Source: Rhizobium sp. Q54
GTDB taxonomy: Bacteria; Pseudomonadota; Alphaproteobacteria; Rhizobiales; Aestuariivirgaceae
Length of the DNA: 38,771 bases
Direction of reading: 5' to 3'
Assembly (NCBI GenBank): GCA_945889445.1
Contig: CAMDBX010000031.1
Location: forward strand, 1 to 38,771
Both the position numbers and the translations under genes were made by a program. Shown one piece after another: positions 1 through 9,559 of the stretch. Below the pieces are notes generated by a model. That model worked only from the letters and a program-made list of their open reading frames with translations. It searched no databases and was not told where the DNA came from. Position 1 is the stretch's first letter. Each line of letters begins with the position of its first letter.

Positions 1-3
1 CCT

Positions 4-28
4 TCCTCTCCCGCCCTGCGGGAGAGGA
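4..28. repeat. Palindromic hairpin repeat upstream of thrS
   Basis: A perfect 10-bp stem (positions 4-13 pairing with 19-28) with a 5-nt loop. The stem core CCTCTCCCG/CGGGAGAGG recurs in the palindrome after thrS (2099-2130) and partly at 2229-2251. It may end transcription of a gene left of the window or be a dispersed palindromic repeat of the kind common in Rhizobiales. No U-tract follows, so a terminator role is uncertain. Confidence 0.6.
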
Positions 29-133
29 CGACTCCCTTGACCGCGTCGCGCTGCTCCACTAAACCCCGCCCCGCATTCTAAACCATTGATTTCGCTTACC
101 CGCTTCGTTGGCGGGAGTGAGCAGGAGGACAGC

Positions 134-2092
134 ATGATTTCGTTGACATTCCCGGACGGCGCCACGCGCCAGGTTGAAGCCGGGGTCTCCGCCCGCGATG
201 TGGCGGCATCCATTTCCAAGTCACTCGAGAAGAAGGCCGTGTCCGCCGTGGTGAACGGCACGCTGGTCGATCTCGCCGATCCCATCACCACCGATTCCAC
301 GCTGCGCATCGTCACGCGTGACGACCCGGAAGCCCTCGAACTCATCCGCCACGACGCTGCCCACGTGCTGGCCGAGGCCGTGCAGGAGCTGTTCCCCGGC
401 ACGCAGGTGACGATCGGCCCGGTCATCGAGAATGGCTTCTACTACGACTTCTTCCGCAACGAGCCCTTCACCACGGAAGACTTCGCCGCGATCGAGAAGA
501 AGATGCGCGAGATCATCCAGCGCGACAAGCCCTTCACCAAGACGACGAAGACGCGAGACGAGGCGAAGGACTTCTTCCGCGCCAAGGGCGAGATGTTCAA
601 GGTCGAGCTCGTCGACGCGATCCCGCAGGGCCAGGACATCAAGTTCTACGACCAGGGCGGCTGGAGCGATCTCTGCCGCGGCCCCCACATGACGTCCACC
701 GGCAAGATCGGCAACGCTTTCAAGCTCATGAAGGTGGCTGGCGCCTATTGGCGCGGTGACTCCAAGAACCCGATGCTGACGCGTATCTACGGCACCGCCT
801 GGGGCAATGAGAATGACCTCAAGGCCTATCTCCACGCGCTGGAGGAGGCCGAAAAGCGCGACCACCGCAAGCTCGGCCGCGAGATGGACCTGTTCCACTT
901 CCAGGAAGAGGGCCCGGGCGTCGTGTTCTGGCACGCCAAGGGCTGGACCATGTTCCAGCAATTGATCGCCTACATGCGCCGCCGTCTCGCCAGGCTCGAC
1001 TATGACGAGGTGAACGCCCCGCAGCTCCTCGACAAGTCGCTGTGGGAAACCTCGGGCCACTGGGGCTGGTACAAGGAGGCGATGTTTGCCGCCACTTCCG
1101 CCGGTGAGACGACCGAGGATGACCAGGTCTTCGCCATCAAGCCGATGAACTGCCCCGGCCACGTGCAGATCTTCAAACATGGCTTGCGGTCTTATCGCGA
1201 GTTGCCGCTGCGCCTCGCCGAATTCGGCAACGTGCACCGCTACGAGCCGTCAGGTGCGCTCCACGGCCTCATGCGCGTGCGCGGCTTCACGCAGGACGAT
1301 GCGCACATCTTCTGTACCGAAGAGCAGATGAAGGAAGAGTGCCTCAAGATCAATGATCTCATCCTCTCCACCTACAAGGACTTCGGCTTCGACAACATCG
1401 TGGTGAAGCTCTCGACGCGGCCTGAAAAGCGCGTGGGCTCGGACGAAGCCTGGGACCGCGCCGAAAGCATCATGTCGAAGGTGCTCGAGCAGATCGCCGC
1501 CGACTCCGGCGGGAAGATCAAGACGGCCGTGAACCCGGGCGAGGGTGCCTTCTACGGCCCCAAGTTCGAATACGTCCTGCGCGATGCGATCGGCCGTGAC
1601 TGGCAGTGCGGCACCACGCAGGTCGACTTCAACCTGCCCGAACGCTTCGGTGCCTTCTACATCGGTGCTGACGGCGAGAAGAAGGTTCCGGTGATGATCC
1701 ACCGCGCCATCTGCGGCTCGATGGAGCGCTTCCTCGGCATCCTCATCGAGCATTTCGCCGGACACTTCCCGCTGTGGCTTGCGCCGACGCAGGTGGTCGT
1801 TGCCACCATCACCTCCGAGGGTGATGCCTACGCGATTGAGGTGCGCAATCTGCTGCGCAAGGTGGGTTTGCGTGCCGAGGCGGATCTCCGCAACGAGAAG
1901 ATCAACTACAAGGTTCGCGAGCACTCGGTCGGCAAGGTACCGGTCATCCTCGTCGTCGGCAAACGCGAGATGGAAGAGCGCGCCGTCAGCGTCCGCCGTC
2001 TCGGCTCTCAGGACCAGACGCCGATGACCCTCGATGCGGTGATCGCAGCGCTGAAGGACGAGGCGACGCCTCCGGATTTGAAGCGGGAGTAG
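134..2092 (+). CDS. thrS: Threonine--tRNA ligase
   Basis: Class II synthetase that charges tRNA-Thr in the cytoplasm and clears mischarged Ser-tRNA-Thr. The 652-aa product is near the usual family length. Order: TGS domain (about 1-62); editing domain with H73, H77, C181 and H185, matching the known editing-site residues of ThrRS; catalytic core with zinc ligands C340 (MNCPGH), H391 and H523; class II motif 2 ([10 protein letters not shown]) and motif 3 (MERFLG); C-terminal anticodon-binding domain from about 550. An in-frame ATG at 86 would add 16 residues, but ATG 134 is chosen because AGGAGG sits at 123-128 and the TGS domain starts there. The gene is followed by a strong palindrome. Confidence 0.97.
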   Translation: MISLTFPDGATRQVEAGVSARDVAASISKSLEKKAVSAVVNGTLVDLADPITTDSTLRIVTRDDPEALELIRHDAAHVLAEAVQELFPGTQVTIGPVIENGFYYDFFRNEPFTTEDFAAIEKKMREIIQRDKPFTKTTKTRDEAKDFFRAKGEMFKVELVDAIPQGQDIKFYDQGGWSDLCRGPHMTSTGKIGNAFKLMKVAGAYWRGDSKNPMLTRIYGTAWGNENDLKAYLHALEEAEKRDHRKLGREMDLFHFQEEGPGVVFWHAKGWTMFQQLIAYMRRRLARLDYDEVNAPQLLDKSLWETSGHWGWYKEAMFAATSAGETTEDDQVFAIKPMNCPGHVQIFKHGLRSYRELPLRLAEFGNVHRYEPSGALHGLMRVRGFTQDDAHIFCTEEQMKEECLKINDLILSTYKDFGFDNIVVKLSTRPEKRVGSDEAWDRAESIMSKVLEQIAADSGGKIKTAVNPGEGAFYGPKFEYVLRDAIGRDWQCGTTQVDFNLPERFGAFYIGADGEKKVPVMIHRAICGSMERFLGILIEHFAGHFPLWLAPTQVVVATITSEGDAYAIEVRNLLRKVGLRAEADLRNEKINYKVREHSVGKVPVILVVGKREMEERAVSVRRLGSQDQTPMTLDAVIAALKDEATPPDLKRE

Positions 2093-2098
2093 TATCCC

Positions 2099-2130
2099 AC
2101 GTCCTCTCCCGCTTCAGCGGGAGAGGACGT
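2099..2130. terminator. Perfect 14-bp hairpin after thrS
   Basis: Positions 2099-2112 pair perfectly with 2117-2130 around the loop TTCA. It starts 7 nt after the thrS stop, between convergent thrS and the L,D-transpeptidase gene. There is no clear T-run. It shares its core with the hairpins at 4-28 and 2229-2251, so it is probably a repeated palindrome that may also act as a transcription barrier. Confidence 0.55.
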
Positions 2131-2201
2131 GGCCCCGGCGAAACTGGGGTAGGTGAGGGGACATGCGCCCCGGCGTTTCCGCGCCCTCATCCCCTCATCT
2201 C

Positions 2202-2251
2202 CCCGTTGCGTCGCAACGGGTCCCTTCGTCTCCCGCTGAATGAGCGGGAGA
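2202..2251. repeat. Two adjacent short hairpins between thrS and ldt
   Basis: First hairpin: a 9-bp stem, 2202-2210 with 2212-2220, core CCCGTTGCG/CGCAACGGG. Second: a 9-bp stem, 2229-2237 with 2243-2251, core TCTCCCGCT/AGCGGGAGA, related to the hairpins at 4-28 and 2099-2130. Together with 2099-2130 they fill the convergent gap. On the minus strand they lie just downstream of the L,D-transpeptidase stop and could end its transcript. Confidence 0.5.
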
Positions 2252-2260
2252 AGACGCATC

Positions 2261-3259
2261 TCACTGCGTCGGGTCTGGCTCCTGCTGCAATACCACGAAG
2301 TTCTTCGCCGTGCGCGTCTCGGTGGTCGAGGGCAGGTCGGTGGTCACGAAGACCAGTCCGACGTGGAATGAGTCCTGGATCGCCTTGATGACATCCGGCT
2401 CGGCGCGGATGCGGTCGATCACGGTGGTGTCCACCTGCCCGGTCTCGCCATGGGCGATGGCGCACCACTTCATTTTGCCATCCGCTGTCTTCTGCAGGAT
2501 GAAGACATGGTCGCCCAGCGGCTGGTCGGGGTTCGCGATGGTTGCAACGCCCTTGGCAATGGTGTCACCATTCTTCAGCACCTCGATGGTCTTGTCCGGG
2601 CTGCTGACCAGCACCGACACGGTGATGGCATTGGGGTCGTCGGGGCTCGGCTGGTTCTGGCCCTTCAGCTTGTCGGCCTGAGCGGCAATGTCTTGATCGG
2701 CTTCCGCCGACAGCACAAGGCCGGGATGGTCGACGTCGACCGGATCGGAAGCGGCATTGGCGATGATCACCACCGTGCCGATCTGCGTGACGGTGAACAG
2801 CAGTGCGGAGAAGGCCAGCGGCAGGCGCACGCAGCCATGCGAGTCCGGATAGCCCGGCAACTCGCCCGCATGCAGCGCCACGCCCGACCAGGTGAGCCGG
2901 TTCATGTTCGGCATCGGCGCGTCGTTGTATTCATCCGAGTGGTGGTCCTTGTCCTTCTGCAGGATCGAGAACACGCCCGTCGGCGTCGCATGCCCCGGCT
3001 TGCCGGTGGAGCAGGTCGACACGGCGATGCGGATGCCGTTGCGATAGACATAGACGCGCTGGTCCGGGATCGACACGATGATCGCCACCGGCCCCTCGGG
3101 CGAGCGCTCCGGGTTCCAGGTGTACTGGCCGGGCTTCATGTCCTTGAAGTCATCGGTATCGACCTGCTGGGCCTGCACGGTGCGGCCGGCGATGGTCCAG
3201 GCCGCGAAAAGAGTGGTTGCCGCGAGAAGGGAGCGGCGTGAAATGCTGGCGTCGGTCAT
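2261..3259 (-). CDS. L,D-transpeptidase (ErfK/YbiS/YcfS/YnhG family), exported
   Basis: The 332-aa product carries a YkuD-type L,D-transpeptidase domain. Such enzymes form 3-3 cross-links in peptidoglycan or attach proteins to it, in the periplasm. Visible: an N-terminal export signal with a twin-arginine-like SRRSLL (about 7-12), a hydrophobic stretch and an AQA-like cleavage region near 30; the catalytic signature with H130 and SHGCVRLP (C143, R145). The region after about 190 is extra and unassigned. ATG 3259 is preferred over an in-frame start at 3304 because the signal peptide then lies at the N-terminus. Which cross-link or anchoring reaction it performs cannot be read from sequence. 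Confidence 0.88.
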   Translation of the reverse strand: MTDASISRRSLLAATTLFAAWTIAGRTVQAQQVDTDDFKDMKPGQYTWNPERSPEGPVAIIVSIPDQRVYVYRNGIRIAVSTCSTGKPGHATPTGVFSILQKDKDHHSDEYNDAPMPNMNRLTWSGVALHAGELPGYPDSHGCVRLPLAFSALLFTVTQIGTVVIIANAASDPVDVDHPGLVLSAEADQDIAAQADKLKGQNQPSPDDPNAITVSVLVSSPDKTIEVLKNGDTIAKGVATIANPDQPLGDHVFILQKTADGKMKWCAIAHGETGQVDTTVIDRIRAEPDVIKAIQDSFHVGLVFVTTDLPSTTETRTAKNFVVLQQEPDPTQ

Positions 3260-3369
3260 GTATGAGTCTCTCTTGGCCAATTTGCCTCCGGTTTGCACAG
3301 GCAATGGTTGGGGTCAAGTTAACCCCGGTTCTCCCTGTATTTACACGGAGGTCATCTCCTTTTGATGCC

Positions 3370-3452
3370 GTCATCCCGGCGACAGCCGGGATCCAGCTTT
3401 CCGCTGGGTTGACGCCCGAATCTGGACCCCGGCTTTCGCCGGGGAGACGGCA
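3370..3452. repeat. Composite two-hairpin repeat, copy 1
   Basis: Two hairpins about 35 nt apart: 3373-3380 with 3385-3392 (ATCCCGGC/GCCGGGAT) and 3427-3433 with 3438-3444 (CCCCGGC/GCCGGGG). The outer ends (GTCATCCC, GGGGAGAC) are imperfect inverted copies of each other. Copy 2 at 5886-5966 has the same layout with some stem bases changed in compensating pairs (CGGC to CAGC). It lies in the divergent ldt/SDR gap. Confidence 0.6.
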
Positions 3453-3510
3453 CTGGGAGAGAGATGTTCGCTGATTGAACCGTGCCTCCCATCCGCCCGT
3501 ACAACAACTC

Positions 3511-4230
3511 ATGACAATCATCATCATCGGCGCAACTGGCGGCATTGGTGCCGCTCTCTCCCGCAGGCTCGCGTCCGCGGGCCACACCATTCACGCCATC
3601 GGTCGCGATGCGGCGAAACTCGCCGCTGTTTCGGCCGAAATCGGCGGCACCCACGCGGTGGCTGACGTCACTGACCGGGCCCAGCTCGAAGCTGCAATCC
3701 TGTCAGCCGGAACCTCCGTCTCAGGGCTCGCCTACTGCGTGGGCTCCATCAATCTCAAGCCCGTCACCCGCATCACGGACGAGGATGTGGAGCGCGACTT
3801 CCGCCTCAATGCGCTCGGCGCCTTCCGCGCCGTGCAGGCGGCGCTTCCCGCACTCAAGGCCAGCGGCAATGCCTCGGTCGTGCTTTTCTCCACCGTCGCC
3901 GTGGCGCAGGGCTTTGCGTCGCACGCTTCGATCGGCATGGCCAAGGGAGCCGTCGAGGGCCTCATGCTGTCGCTCGCCGCCGAGCTGGCCCCGAAGATCC
4001 GCGTCAACTGCGTCGCGCCGTCATTGACCAAGACCCCGCTTGCCGCGGCGCTTACCGGCAATGAGCAGATGGCAACCGCCATCGCCGCCCTTCACCCGCT
4101 GCAGCGGCTGGGCGAGGCGGATGACGTGGCCGCGGCCGCTGCCTTCCTGCTGTCGCCCGATGCGACGTGGATCACCGGGCAGGTGATCGGCGTCGATGGC
4201 GGCCGCTCGTCGCTCCGCACCAAGGGCTGA
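3511..4230 (+). CDS. SDR-family protein lacking the catalytic Tyr
   Basis: A Rossmann-fold short-chain dehydrogenase/reductase-like protein of 239 aa, a normal length for classical SDRs. The NAD(P)-binding GATGGIG is at 7-13. From the usual Asn-Ser-Tyr-Lys set, N100, S127 and K145 are present, but the Tyr position is Ile141 (SIGMAK instead of the usual YxxxK). It may be a non-classical reductase or may have lost standard hydride-transfer chemistry. ATG 3511 is chosen because the beta-strand and glycine motif begin immediately; an upstream TTG at 3475 adds an unsupported leader. It is 1 nt from the DUF2256 gene and so probably co-transcribed with the photolyase. Substrate unknown. Confidence 0.85.
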   Translation: MTIIIIGATGGIGAALSRRLASAGHTIHAIGRDAAKLAAVSAEIGGTHAVADVTDRAQLEAAILSAGTSVSGLAYCVGSINLKPVTRITDEDVERDFRLNALGAFRAVQAALPALKASGNASVVLFSTVAVAQGFASHASIGMAKGAVEGLMLSLAAELAPKIRVNCVAPSLTKTPLAAALTGNEQMATAIAALHPLQRLGEADDVAAAAAFLLSPDATWITGQVIGVDGGRSSLRTKG

Positions 4231-4231
4231 C

Positions 4232-4380
<149 letters not shown>

Positions 4381-4384
<4 letters not shown>

Positions 4385-5880
4385 GCACGCTCCGCATCGT
4401 GCTGGGCGACCAGCTGACGCGTGGCCTCTCCAGCCTGCGTGACTATGTGCCGGGCGACACGGTGCTGATGATGGAGGTGGCGGAAGAGGCCACCTACGTG
4501 AAGCACCACAAGCAGAAGCTGGTGCTGATCTTTTCCGCCATGCGCCACTTCGCCGAGGAGCTTCGTCACCACGGCTTCACCGTGGACTACGTCCGCCTCG
4601 ACGATCCGGACAACACCGGCTCTTTCACGGGTGAGGTGCAGCGCGCCATCGCCCGTTACAGGCCGTCCCGCATCGTGGTCACCGAGCCCGGCGAATGGCG
4701 CGTGATGGAGATGATGAAGGGCTGGGACGCCGAGATCCTCTCGGATGACCGCTTCTTCGCCACGCCCGCCTCCTTCGCCGCCTGGGCCAGCGGTCGCAAG
4801 CAGCTGCGCATGGAGTTCTTCTACCGCGACATGCGCCGCCTCTCCGGCCTGCTGATGGACGGCGACGATCCCGTTGGCGGTCAGTGGAATTTCGACCACG
4901 ACAACAGGAAGTCACTGCCGAAAGACGTCACCCCGCTGAACCGCCGCCGCTTCGAACCCGATGCCGTCACGCGCGCGGTGATGAACATGGTGGCCGCCCG
5001 CTTCCCCGATCACTTCGGCGATCTCGAGCCTTTCGGTTGGGCGGTGACGCGCGCGGATGCGCTGGAGGCCCTCGACCACTTCATCTCGTCCTGCTTACCG
5101 AATTTCGGCGACTATCAGGATGCGATGAAGCAGGGTGACGTCTTCCTCTATCACTCCGTCATCTCGCCCTATCTCAACTTCGGACTGCTCACGCCGCGCG
5201 AAATTTGTGAGCGAGCGCAGGAAGCGTGGAGCCGGGGTGAGGCCCCCCTCAATGCCGTTGAGGGATTCATCCGCCAGATCCTCGGCTGGCGCGAATATGT
5301 GCGCGGCCTCTACTGGCTGAAGATGCCGGAGTATGCGAACAGCAACTTCCTCGACGCCCGCCGGCCGCTCCCGTCATTCTACTGGACGGGCAAGACCGAG
5401 ATGAACTGCATGGCCCAGGCCATTGGCGACACGAAAGCCCATGCCTATGCCCACCACATCCAGCGCCTCATGGTCACCGGTAATTTCGCGCTGCTTGCGG
5501 GGCTTGATCCCAAGCAGGTGGAGCAGTGGTATCTTCTCGTCTACGCCGACGCCTTCGAATGGGTGGAACTCCCCAACACCCATGGCATGGCGCTCTTCGC
5601 CGACGGCGGTGTCATGGCCTCCAAGCCCTATGCCGCATCGGGCGCCTACATCGACCGCATGTCGGACTATTGTGCGGGCTGTCGCTTCAAGCCGGAGGTG
5701 AAGCTCGGGCCGAAGGCCTGCCCCTTCAATTACCTCTATTGGGATTTCCTCATCCGCAACGAGGCGAAGCTCAAGGGCAACCCGCGCATGGGGATGCCTT
5801 ATCGCACGCTGGCCAATATGGAGGCGGAACGGAAGGCGGATATCGTGCGCCATGCGGCGAAGTTTCTCGAGTCCCTCTAA
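4381..5880 (+). CDS. FeS-BCP class photolyase/cryptochrome (PhrB/CryB type)
   Basis: A 499-aa member of the iron-sulfur bacterial cryptochrome/photolyase group, whose studied members repair (6-4) photoproducts with light. N-terminal Rossmann-like antenna domain (about 1-130, starting LRIVLGDQL), then the helical FAD domain (about 230-480). Four Cys at 343, 431, 434 and 447 match the spacing of the [4Fe-4S] ligands of Agrobacterium PhrB (350, 438, 441, 454, a constant offset of 7). The FAD-domain segment [17 protein letters not shown] is conserved. ATG 4381 is chosen over upstream in-frame starts because it overlaps the DUF2256 stop and begins the Rossmann strand. FAD and a lumazine-type antenna are inferred from the family. 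No light-regulated element was recognised. Confidence 0.93.
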
Positions 5881-5885
5881 AATCT

Positions 5886-5966
5886 CGTCATCCCAGCGAA
5901 AGCTGGGACCCAGCTTCCCCCTTTCCACCGCCCAAAGCTGGGCCCCAGCTCTTGCTGGGGTGACGG
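5886..5966. repeat. Composite two-hairpin repeat, copy 2
   Basis: Same layout as 3370-3452: 5891-5897 with 5902-5908 (TCCCAGC/GCTGGGA) and 5943-5949 with 5954-5960 (CCCCAGC/GCTGGGG). The ends GTCATCCC and GGGGTGAC are near-perfect inverted repeats. It sits just after the photolyase stop and may stabilise or end that transcript. Confidence 0.6.
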
Positions 5967-5990
5967 AGTAGGGGCAGCCAAACTCGCCCC

Positions 5991-6019
5991 TTGAACCGTA
6001 ACCACATTCGCTACATATA
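5991..6019 (+). promoter_or_regulatory. Putative sigma-70 promoter for the monooxygenase-pirin pair
   Basis: TTGAAC at 5991-5996 and CATATA at 6014-6019, spaced 17 bp, within the only AT-rich run before the start codon at 6040. Assigned by eye against the alphaproteobacterial housekeeping consensus. Confidence 0.4.
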
Positions 6020-6039
6020 AACCTCGGAAGCGAGGCCCC

Positions 6040-7053
6040 ATGGAAATCGGCATCTACACCTTCGCGGACGTCGAGCCCGGCGGCTCGCACCCGCGGCGCC
6101 TCCGGCAGCTGGTCGAGGAAATGGAACTGGCTGACCAGGTGGGCCTCGATGTCTTCGGCATTGGCGAGCATCACCGGCCTGACTATTCCGTCTCGGCCCC
6201 AGCGGTTGCGCTCGCCGCCGGTGCGGCGCGCACGAAGAACATCCGCCTCACCAGTGCCGTCACCGTGCTGAGCTCGGAAGACCCCGTCCGCGTCTTCCAG
6301 CAGTTCGCGACGCTTGACGGCATCTCCAACGGCCGAGCCGAAATCATGGCTGGTCGCGGCTCCTTAATCGAGAGCTTCCCGCTGTTCGGTTATGACCTGA
6401 ACGACTATGAAGCACTGTTCGCCGAGAAGCTCGATCTGCTGTTGAAGCTGATCGACAACGAAACCGTCAGCTGGCAGGGCGAGCTGCGCCCGGCCCTCGA
6501 CAGAGCCACGCTCTATCCGCGTCCTGAGCAGCACGCGATACCGTTGTGGATCGCCGTCGGCGGAACGCCGCAGTCGGTGGTGCGCGCCGCCACGCTGGGC
6601 CTTCCCATGGCGCTCGCCATCATCGGCGGCGACCCGAAGCGCTTTGCGCCCTATTACGATCTCTACCGTGAGGCATGGTCGCGCGCCAATCGCAAGCCGG
6701 ACGACGTGAAGCTGAGCCTCAACATGCACGGCTTCGTCGCGGACACCACGCAGGCCGCCAAGGACATCTTCTACGAGCCCCACACTGCGGTGATGAACCG
6801 CATCGGCAAGGAGCGCGGCTGGCAGCCATCGGGACGGCCTGAGTTCGAGGCCGCCTGCAGTCCCAACGGCCACCTGCTGATCGGCGATCCGGATCGCGTC
6901 GCCGACCGCATCATCGAGCTTCACAGGATCTTCGGAAACAAGCGCATACTCGTGCAGATGGCGATCGGCGCGATGCCCCACAAGGAACTGCTGCGCGCCA
7001 TCGAACTGCTTGGAACCAAGGTTGCACCGAAAGTGAAGGAGGCTTGCCAATGA
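6040..7053 (+). CDS. LLM-class flavin-dependent oxidoreductase
   Basis: A 337-aa luciferase-like monooxygenase fold protein; such enzymes use reduced FMN or F420 with O2 or another acceptor. Visible: the N-terminal strand IGIYTF, the [15 protein letters not shown] segment typical of the family (about 30-47), [23 protein letters not shown] (split here by eye at about 77-99), and the C-terminal [10 protein letters not shown] segment common in flavin monooxygenases. Its stop overlaps the pirin start (ATGA at 7050-7053), so the two are probably translated together. Substrate unknown. The flavin reductase at 10260 could supply reduced flavin, but that link is speculative. Confidence 0.87.
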   Translation: MEIGIYTFADVEPGGSHPRRLRQLVEEMELADQVGLDVFGIGEHHRPDYSVSAPAVALAAGAARTKNIRLTSAVTVLSSEDPVRVFQQFATLDGISNGRAEIMAGRGSLIESFPLFGYDLNDYEALFAEKLDLLLKLIDNETVSWQGELRPALDRATLYPRPEQHAIPLWIAVGGTPQSVVRAATLGLPMALAIIGGDPKRFAPYYDLYREAWSRANRKPDDVKLSLNMHGFVADTTQAAKDIFYEPHTAVMNRIGKERGWQPSGRPEFEAACSPNGHLLIGDPDRVADRIIELHRIFGNKRILVQMAIGAMPHKELLRAIELLGTKVAPKVKEACQ

Positions 7054-7969
7054 GCCTTCCGCACATACCGGATCCGATGCCCGGCGATGCCGCGGCGGCG
7101 GATGCGATCGAAATGGTCATCGTGCCGCGCGCGCGTGACCTCGGCGGCTTCGAGGTGCGCCGGGCGCTGCCCTCTGCCCGAAAGCAGATGGTCGGCCCCT
7201 TCATCTTCTTTGACCAGATGGGCCCGGCGCTGATGCAGCCGGGGCAGGGCATCGACGTGCGTCCGCACCCGCATATCGGGCTTTCCACCGTCACCTGGCT
7301 GTTCGACGGCTCGATCTACCACCGTGACAGCCTCGGCTCGTCGCAGCCCATCTCGCCGGGTGAACTCAACTGGATGACGGCCGGCCGCGGCATCGTCCAT
7401 TCCGAGCGCACCGCCCCGCCGGAGCTGGCACGCGAGCGCAAGGTCTTCGGCATCCAGAGTTGGGTGGCGCTGCCCAAGCAGTTCGAGGAAACCGCCCCCG
7501 CCTTCGATCATGTCGAGGCCCACAGGCTGCCGGTGGTCGATGAGCGCGGCATCTCGGCGCGTATCATTGCGGGCTCGCTCTATGGCGCCACCTCGCCGGT
7601 GAAGACGCACTCCGATCTCTTTTACGCCGACGTGCAGATGGCGGCGGGTTCCGCACTGCCGCTTCCCGTCGATCATGAGGAGCGCGGCGTCTATGTTGCC
7701 GAGGGCGAGATCGAGGTGGCGGGGCAGAGCTTCACGGAAGCCGCCTGCTGGTGTTCCGCCCCGGCGATCACATCACCCTTCGTGCGAAGGGCAACGCCCG
7801 CGTCATGCTGCTCGGCGGCGAGCCGATGGATGGGCCGCGCTACATCTGGTGGAACTTCGTGTCGTCATCGAAGGACCGCATCGAGGCCGCCAAGGACGAC
7901 TGGAAACAGGCGCGCTTCGCCATCGTGCCGGGCGACGAGAAAGACTTCATTCCGCTGCCGGAGAAGTAG
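7050..7969 (+). pseudogene. Pirin family protein, interrupted by a 1-nt frameshift
   Basis: Pirins are cupin-fold Fe(II) proteins. The N-terminal cupin has the metal-site segment RPHPHIGLSTVTW and the following HSE, in the frame starting at ATG 7050 with AAGGAGG at 7036-7042. Around 7737-7742 the reading frame breaks: the continuation ([20 protein letters not shown], then the C-terminal WWNFVSSSK) lies in another frame ending at 7969. One extra G after GAAG would restore a continuous product of about 306 aa, the normal pirin length. Unshifted, translation continues into unrelated sequence to 8066 across the start of the convergent gene. It is either a young pseudogene or a sequencing/assembly indel in GC-rich DNA. 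Confidence 0.85.
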
Positions 7970-7972
7970 TCC

Positions 7973-8833
7973 TCAATTCCCCAGCATGATGTCGCGGGCT
8001 TCGCCGGCCGCGATGTTGAAGGTGGCGGTCAGCAGTTCTGCGCCCACCTGGGCGCGGGCGGTGTAGGTGCCGGGCAGCAGCGTCACGTTGGCATTGATGC
8101 CACCGCGTGTGGCGATGGCCTTTCCCGACTGGTCTTCCACCTCCCAGCGCACGGTGGCGTTGGGAGTGCCCACGAAGGCCAGCCGCGCCAGGCCGGCGCG
8201 GTGCGCGATCTTCACGGTGGAGACGCGGCCCGCCGTCACGCGCACGTCGGTCACCGCCTTCACGTTGCCGGTGGAAACCTGGCTCTCGACGCGATAGCTG
8301 CCCTCGGGCAGGCGGATGATTTCGCCCGGCTTCACTGAAACGGCCATCAGCTTGCGGCCGTCCATCGAGAACACCCGCACGCGTGAGGCCACCGGCGGCA
8401 CGCCGATCTTGCCGACCATTGGCTCCACCTTCAGCCCACCGGCATCCAGCACGAAGTTCACCTTCAGCCGCGTTCCGGCGGGCAGGCTCACCTGCCGCTC
8501 GATCAGGGTCGCGCCATAGCTGGCGTCAACCACATAGTCGCCCGGCGGCAGCGAGACGTCCGCCGTGCCTTCGTCGCCGGAATAGACGGAGACGCCATCG
8601 GGGCTGCGAATGTGCCATGAGATGTTCTGCTGCAGGGGCCCACCCTCGGCGGTGAGGCGGGCCGAGAGTTCGAGGCCTTCGCGTCCGGGCTGCACCAGCT
8701 GGATGGCGATGCCATGCGCGGCATCGGCCATGGCGGGGAGGGGGGCGCACAAGAAAATCGCCACCGCGAATGCGGCAGATAAGCCGCGTCTGCGGTGGCG
8801 TTGATGCCGTGCACGTGGGCTGCAGGCGTGCAA
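7973..8833 (-). CDS. Secreted beta-rich repeat protein, function unknown
   Basis: A 286-aa protein I cannot place in a named family. A hydrophobic signal segment lies at about 18-36 (LSAAFAVAIFLCAPLPAMA), after an unusually long basic leader, so a later start is possible. The mature part looks like three or four short beta-sandwich units, each with a PPGDY, LPEGSY or LPGTY turn (for example SLPPGDYVVDASYG and LLPGTYTARAQVG). Such turns occur in PEGA and carboxypeptidase-regulatory-like domains. A periplasmic or surface structural role is likely. Its stop lies 3 nt from the convergent pirin end. A CtrA-type box lies upstream at 8901-8916. Confidence 0.7.
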   Translation of the reverse strand: MHACSPRARHQRHRRRGLSAAFAVAIFLCAPLPAMADAAHGIAIQLVQPGREGLELSARLTAEGGPLQQNISWHIRSPDGVSVYSGDEGTADVSLPPGDYVVDASYGATLIERQVSLPAGTRLKVNFVLDAGGLKVEPMVGKIGVPPVASRVRVFSMDGRKLMAVSVKPGEIIRLPEGSYRVESQVSTGNVKAVTDVRVTAGRVSTVKIAHRAGLARLAFVGTPNATVRWEVEDQSGKAIATRGGINANVTLLPGTYTARAQVGAELLTATFNIAAGEARDIMLGN

Positions 8834-8900
8834 AGGCGAAGTTCCCTCTCTCCAAGTCGGTGAAACTAAACATGTCCGCAGGGGGGCCGCAATTTGCGAC

Positions 8901-8916
8901 TTAACGAATGGTTAAC
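8901..8916. promoter_or_regulatory. CtrA-type binding site TTAA-N7-TTAAC
   Basis: TTAACGAATGGTTAAC fits the full alphaproteobacterial CtrA consensus exactly. It lies in the 135-nt divergent gap, 53 nt before the nitroreductase start and 68 nt before the secreted-protein start, so it could control either or both. Binding is inferred from consensus only. Confidence 0.6.
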
Positions 8917-8968
8917 GGCGGTGCCGGGATTGCCTTTTCGGCGGCGCGCCGCCAGAGTGTTGCACATT

Positions 8969-9559
8969 ATGCAGCAGTTCAACGATACGTCTTCCATCCT
9001 CGCGCTCCTTGCTTCCCGCAAGTCTGCCTCCGCCAAGGCCATGGGCGCGCCCGGCCCCACGACGGAACAGCTCGCCGAAATCCTGCGCCTCGCGGTGCGC
9101 GTGCCGGACCACGGCAAGCTCAGCCCCTGGCGCTTCATCCTGTGGGAGGGCGCGGCGCGCGCCGCCTTCGGTGACGTCATGAAGGCCCGCTGGCAGGCGT
9201 TGCACCCGGATCATGCCGAGCAGACGCTGGGCGTCGTCCACGGCCTGTTCCTGCGCGCTCCCACGGTGCTTGGCGTCGTCTCCACCGCGCAGGAGCACCC
9301 CAAGATCCCGCTTTGGGAGCAGCAGCTTTCCGCCGCCGCCGTTTGCATGAACATCCTCTATGCCGCCACTGCCATGGGGCTGGGCTGCCAGTGGAACACC
9401 GATTGGGTGACCTATGACGCGGAGATCGGCGCGGCCATGGGCCTTGCCCCGCACGAGAAGCTCGCCGGCCTGATCTATCTCGGCACGCCCACCGCCCCGC
9501 TGGAGGATCGTCCGCGCCCCGATGCCGCGGCGCTCCTCACAAGGTGGCAACCATCATGA
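8969..9559 (+). CDS. Nitroreductase family protein, YdjA-like
   Basis: A 196-aa FMN-dependent nitroreductase-fold oxidoreductase. The N-terminal RKSASAKAM and the RVPDHGKLSPWRFIL segment resemble E. coli YdjA; the C-terminal GLGCQWNTDW region follows family layout. ATG 8969 is preferred to an in-frame ATG at 8894 because the earlier start lies before the CtrA-like box and adds 25 residues unlike the family. The stop overlaps the HAD gene start (ATGA), beginning a three-gene overlapping operon. Physiological substrate not evident. Confidence 0.88.
   Translation: MQQFNDTSSILALLASRKSASAKAMGAPGPTTEQLAEILRLAVRVPDHGKLSPWRFILWEGAARAAFGDVMKARWQALHPDHAEQTLGVVHGLFLRAPTVLGVVSTAQEHPKIPLWEQQLSAAAVCMNILYAATAMGLGCQWNTDWVTYDAEIGAAMGLAPHEKLAGLIYLGTPTAPLEDRPRPDAAALLTRWQPS

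Noticed and set aside
221-1237. Long antisense open frame within thrS
   Set aside because: It is a by-product of GC-rich codon use in thrS; no conserved motif or ribosome site, and thrS is certain on the other strand.
7970-8066. Pirin C-terminus as read without a frameshift
   Set aside because: The Ser/Arg-rich translation after about 7740 is not pirin-like, while the correct C-terminus is present in another frame.
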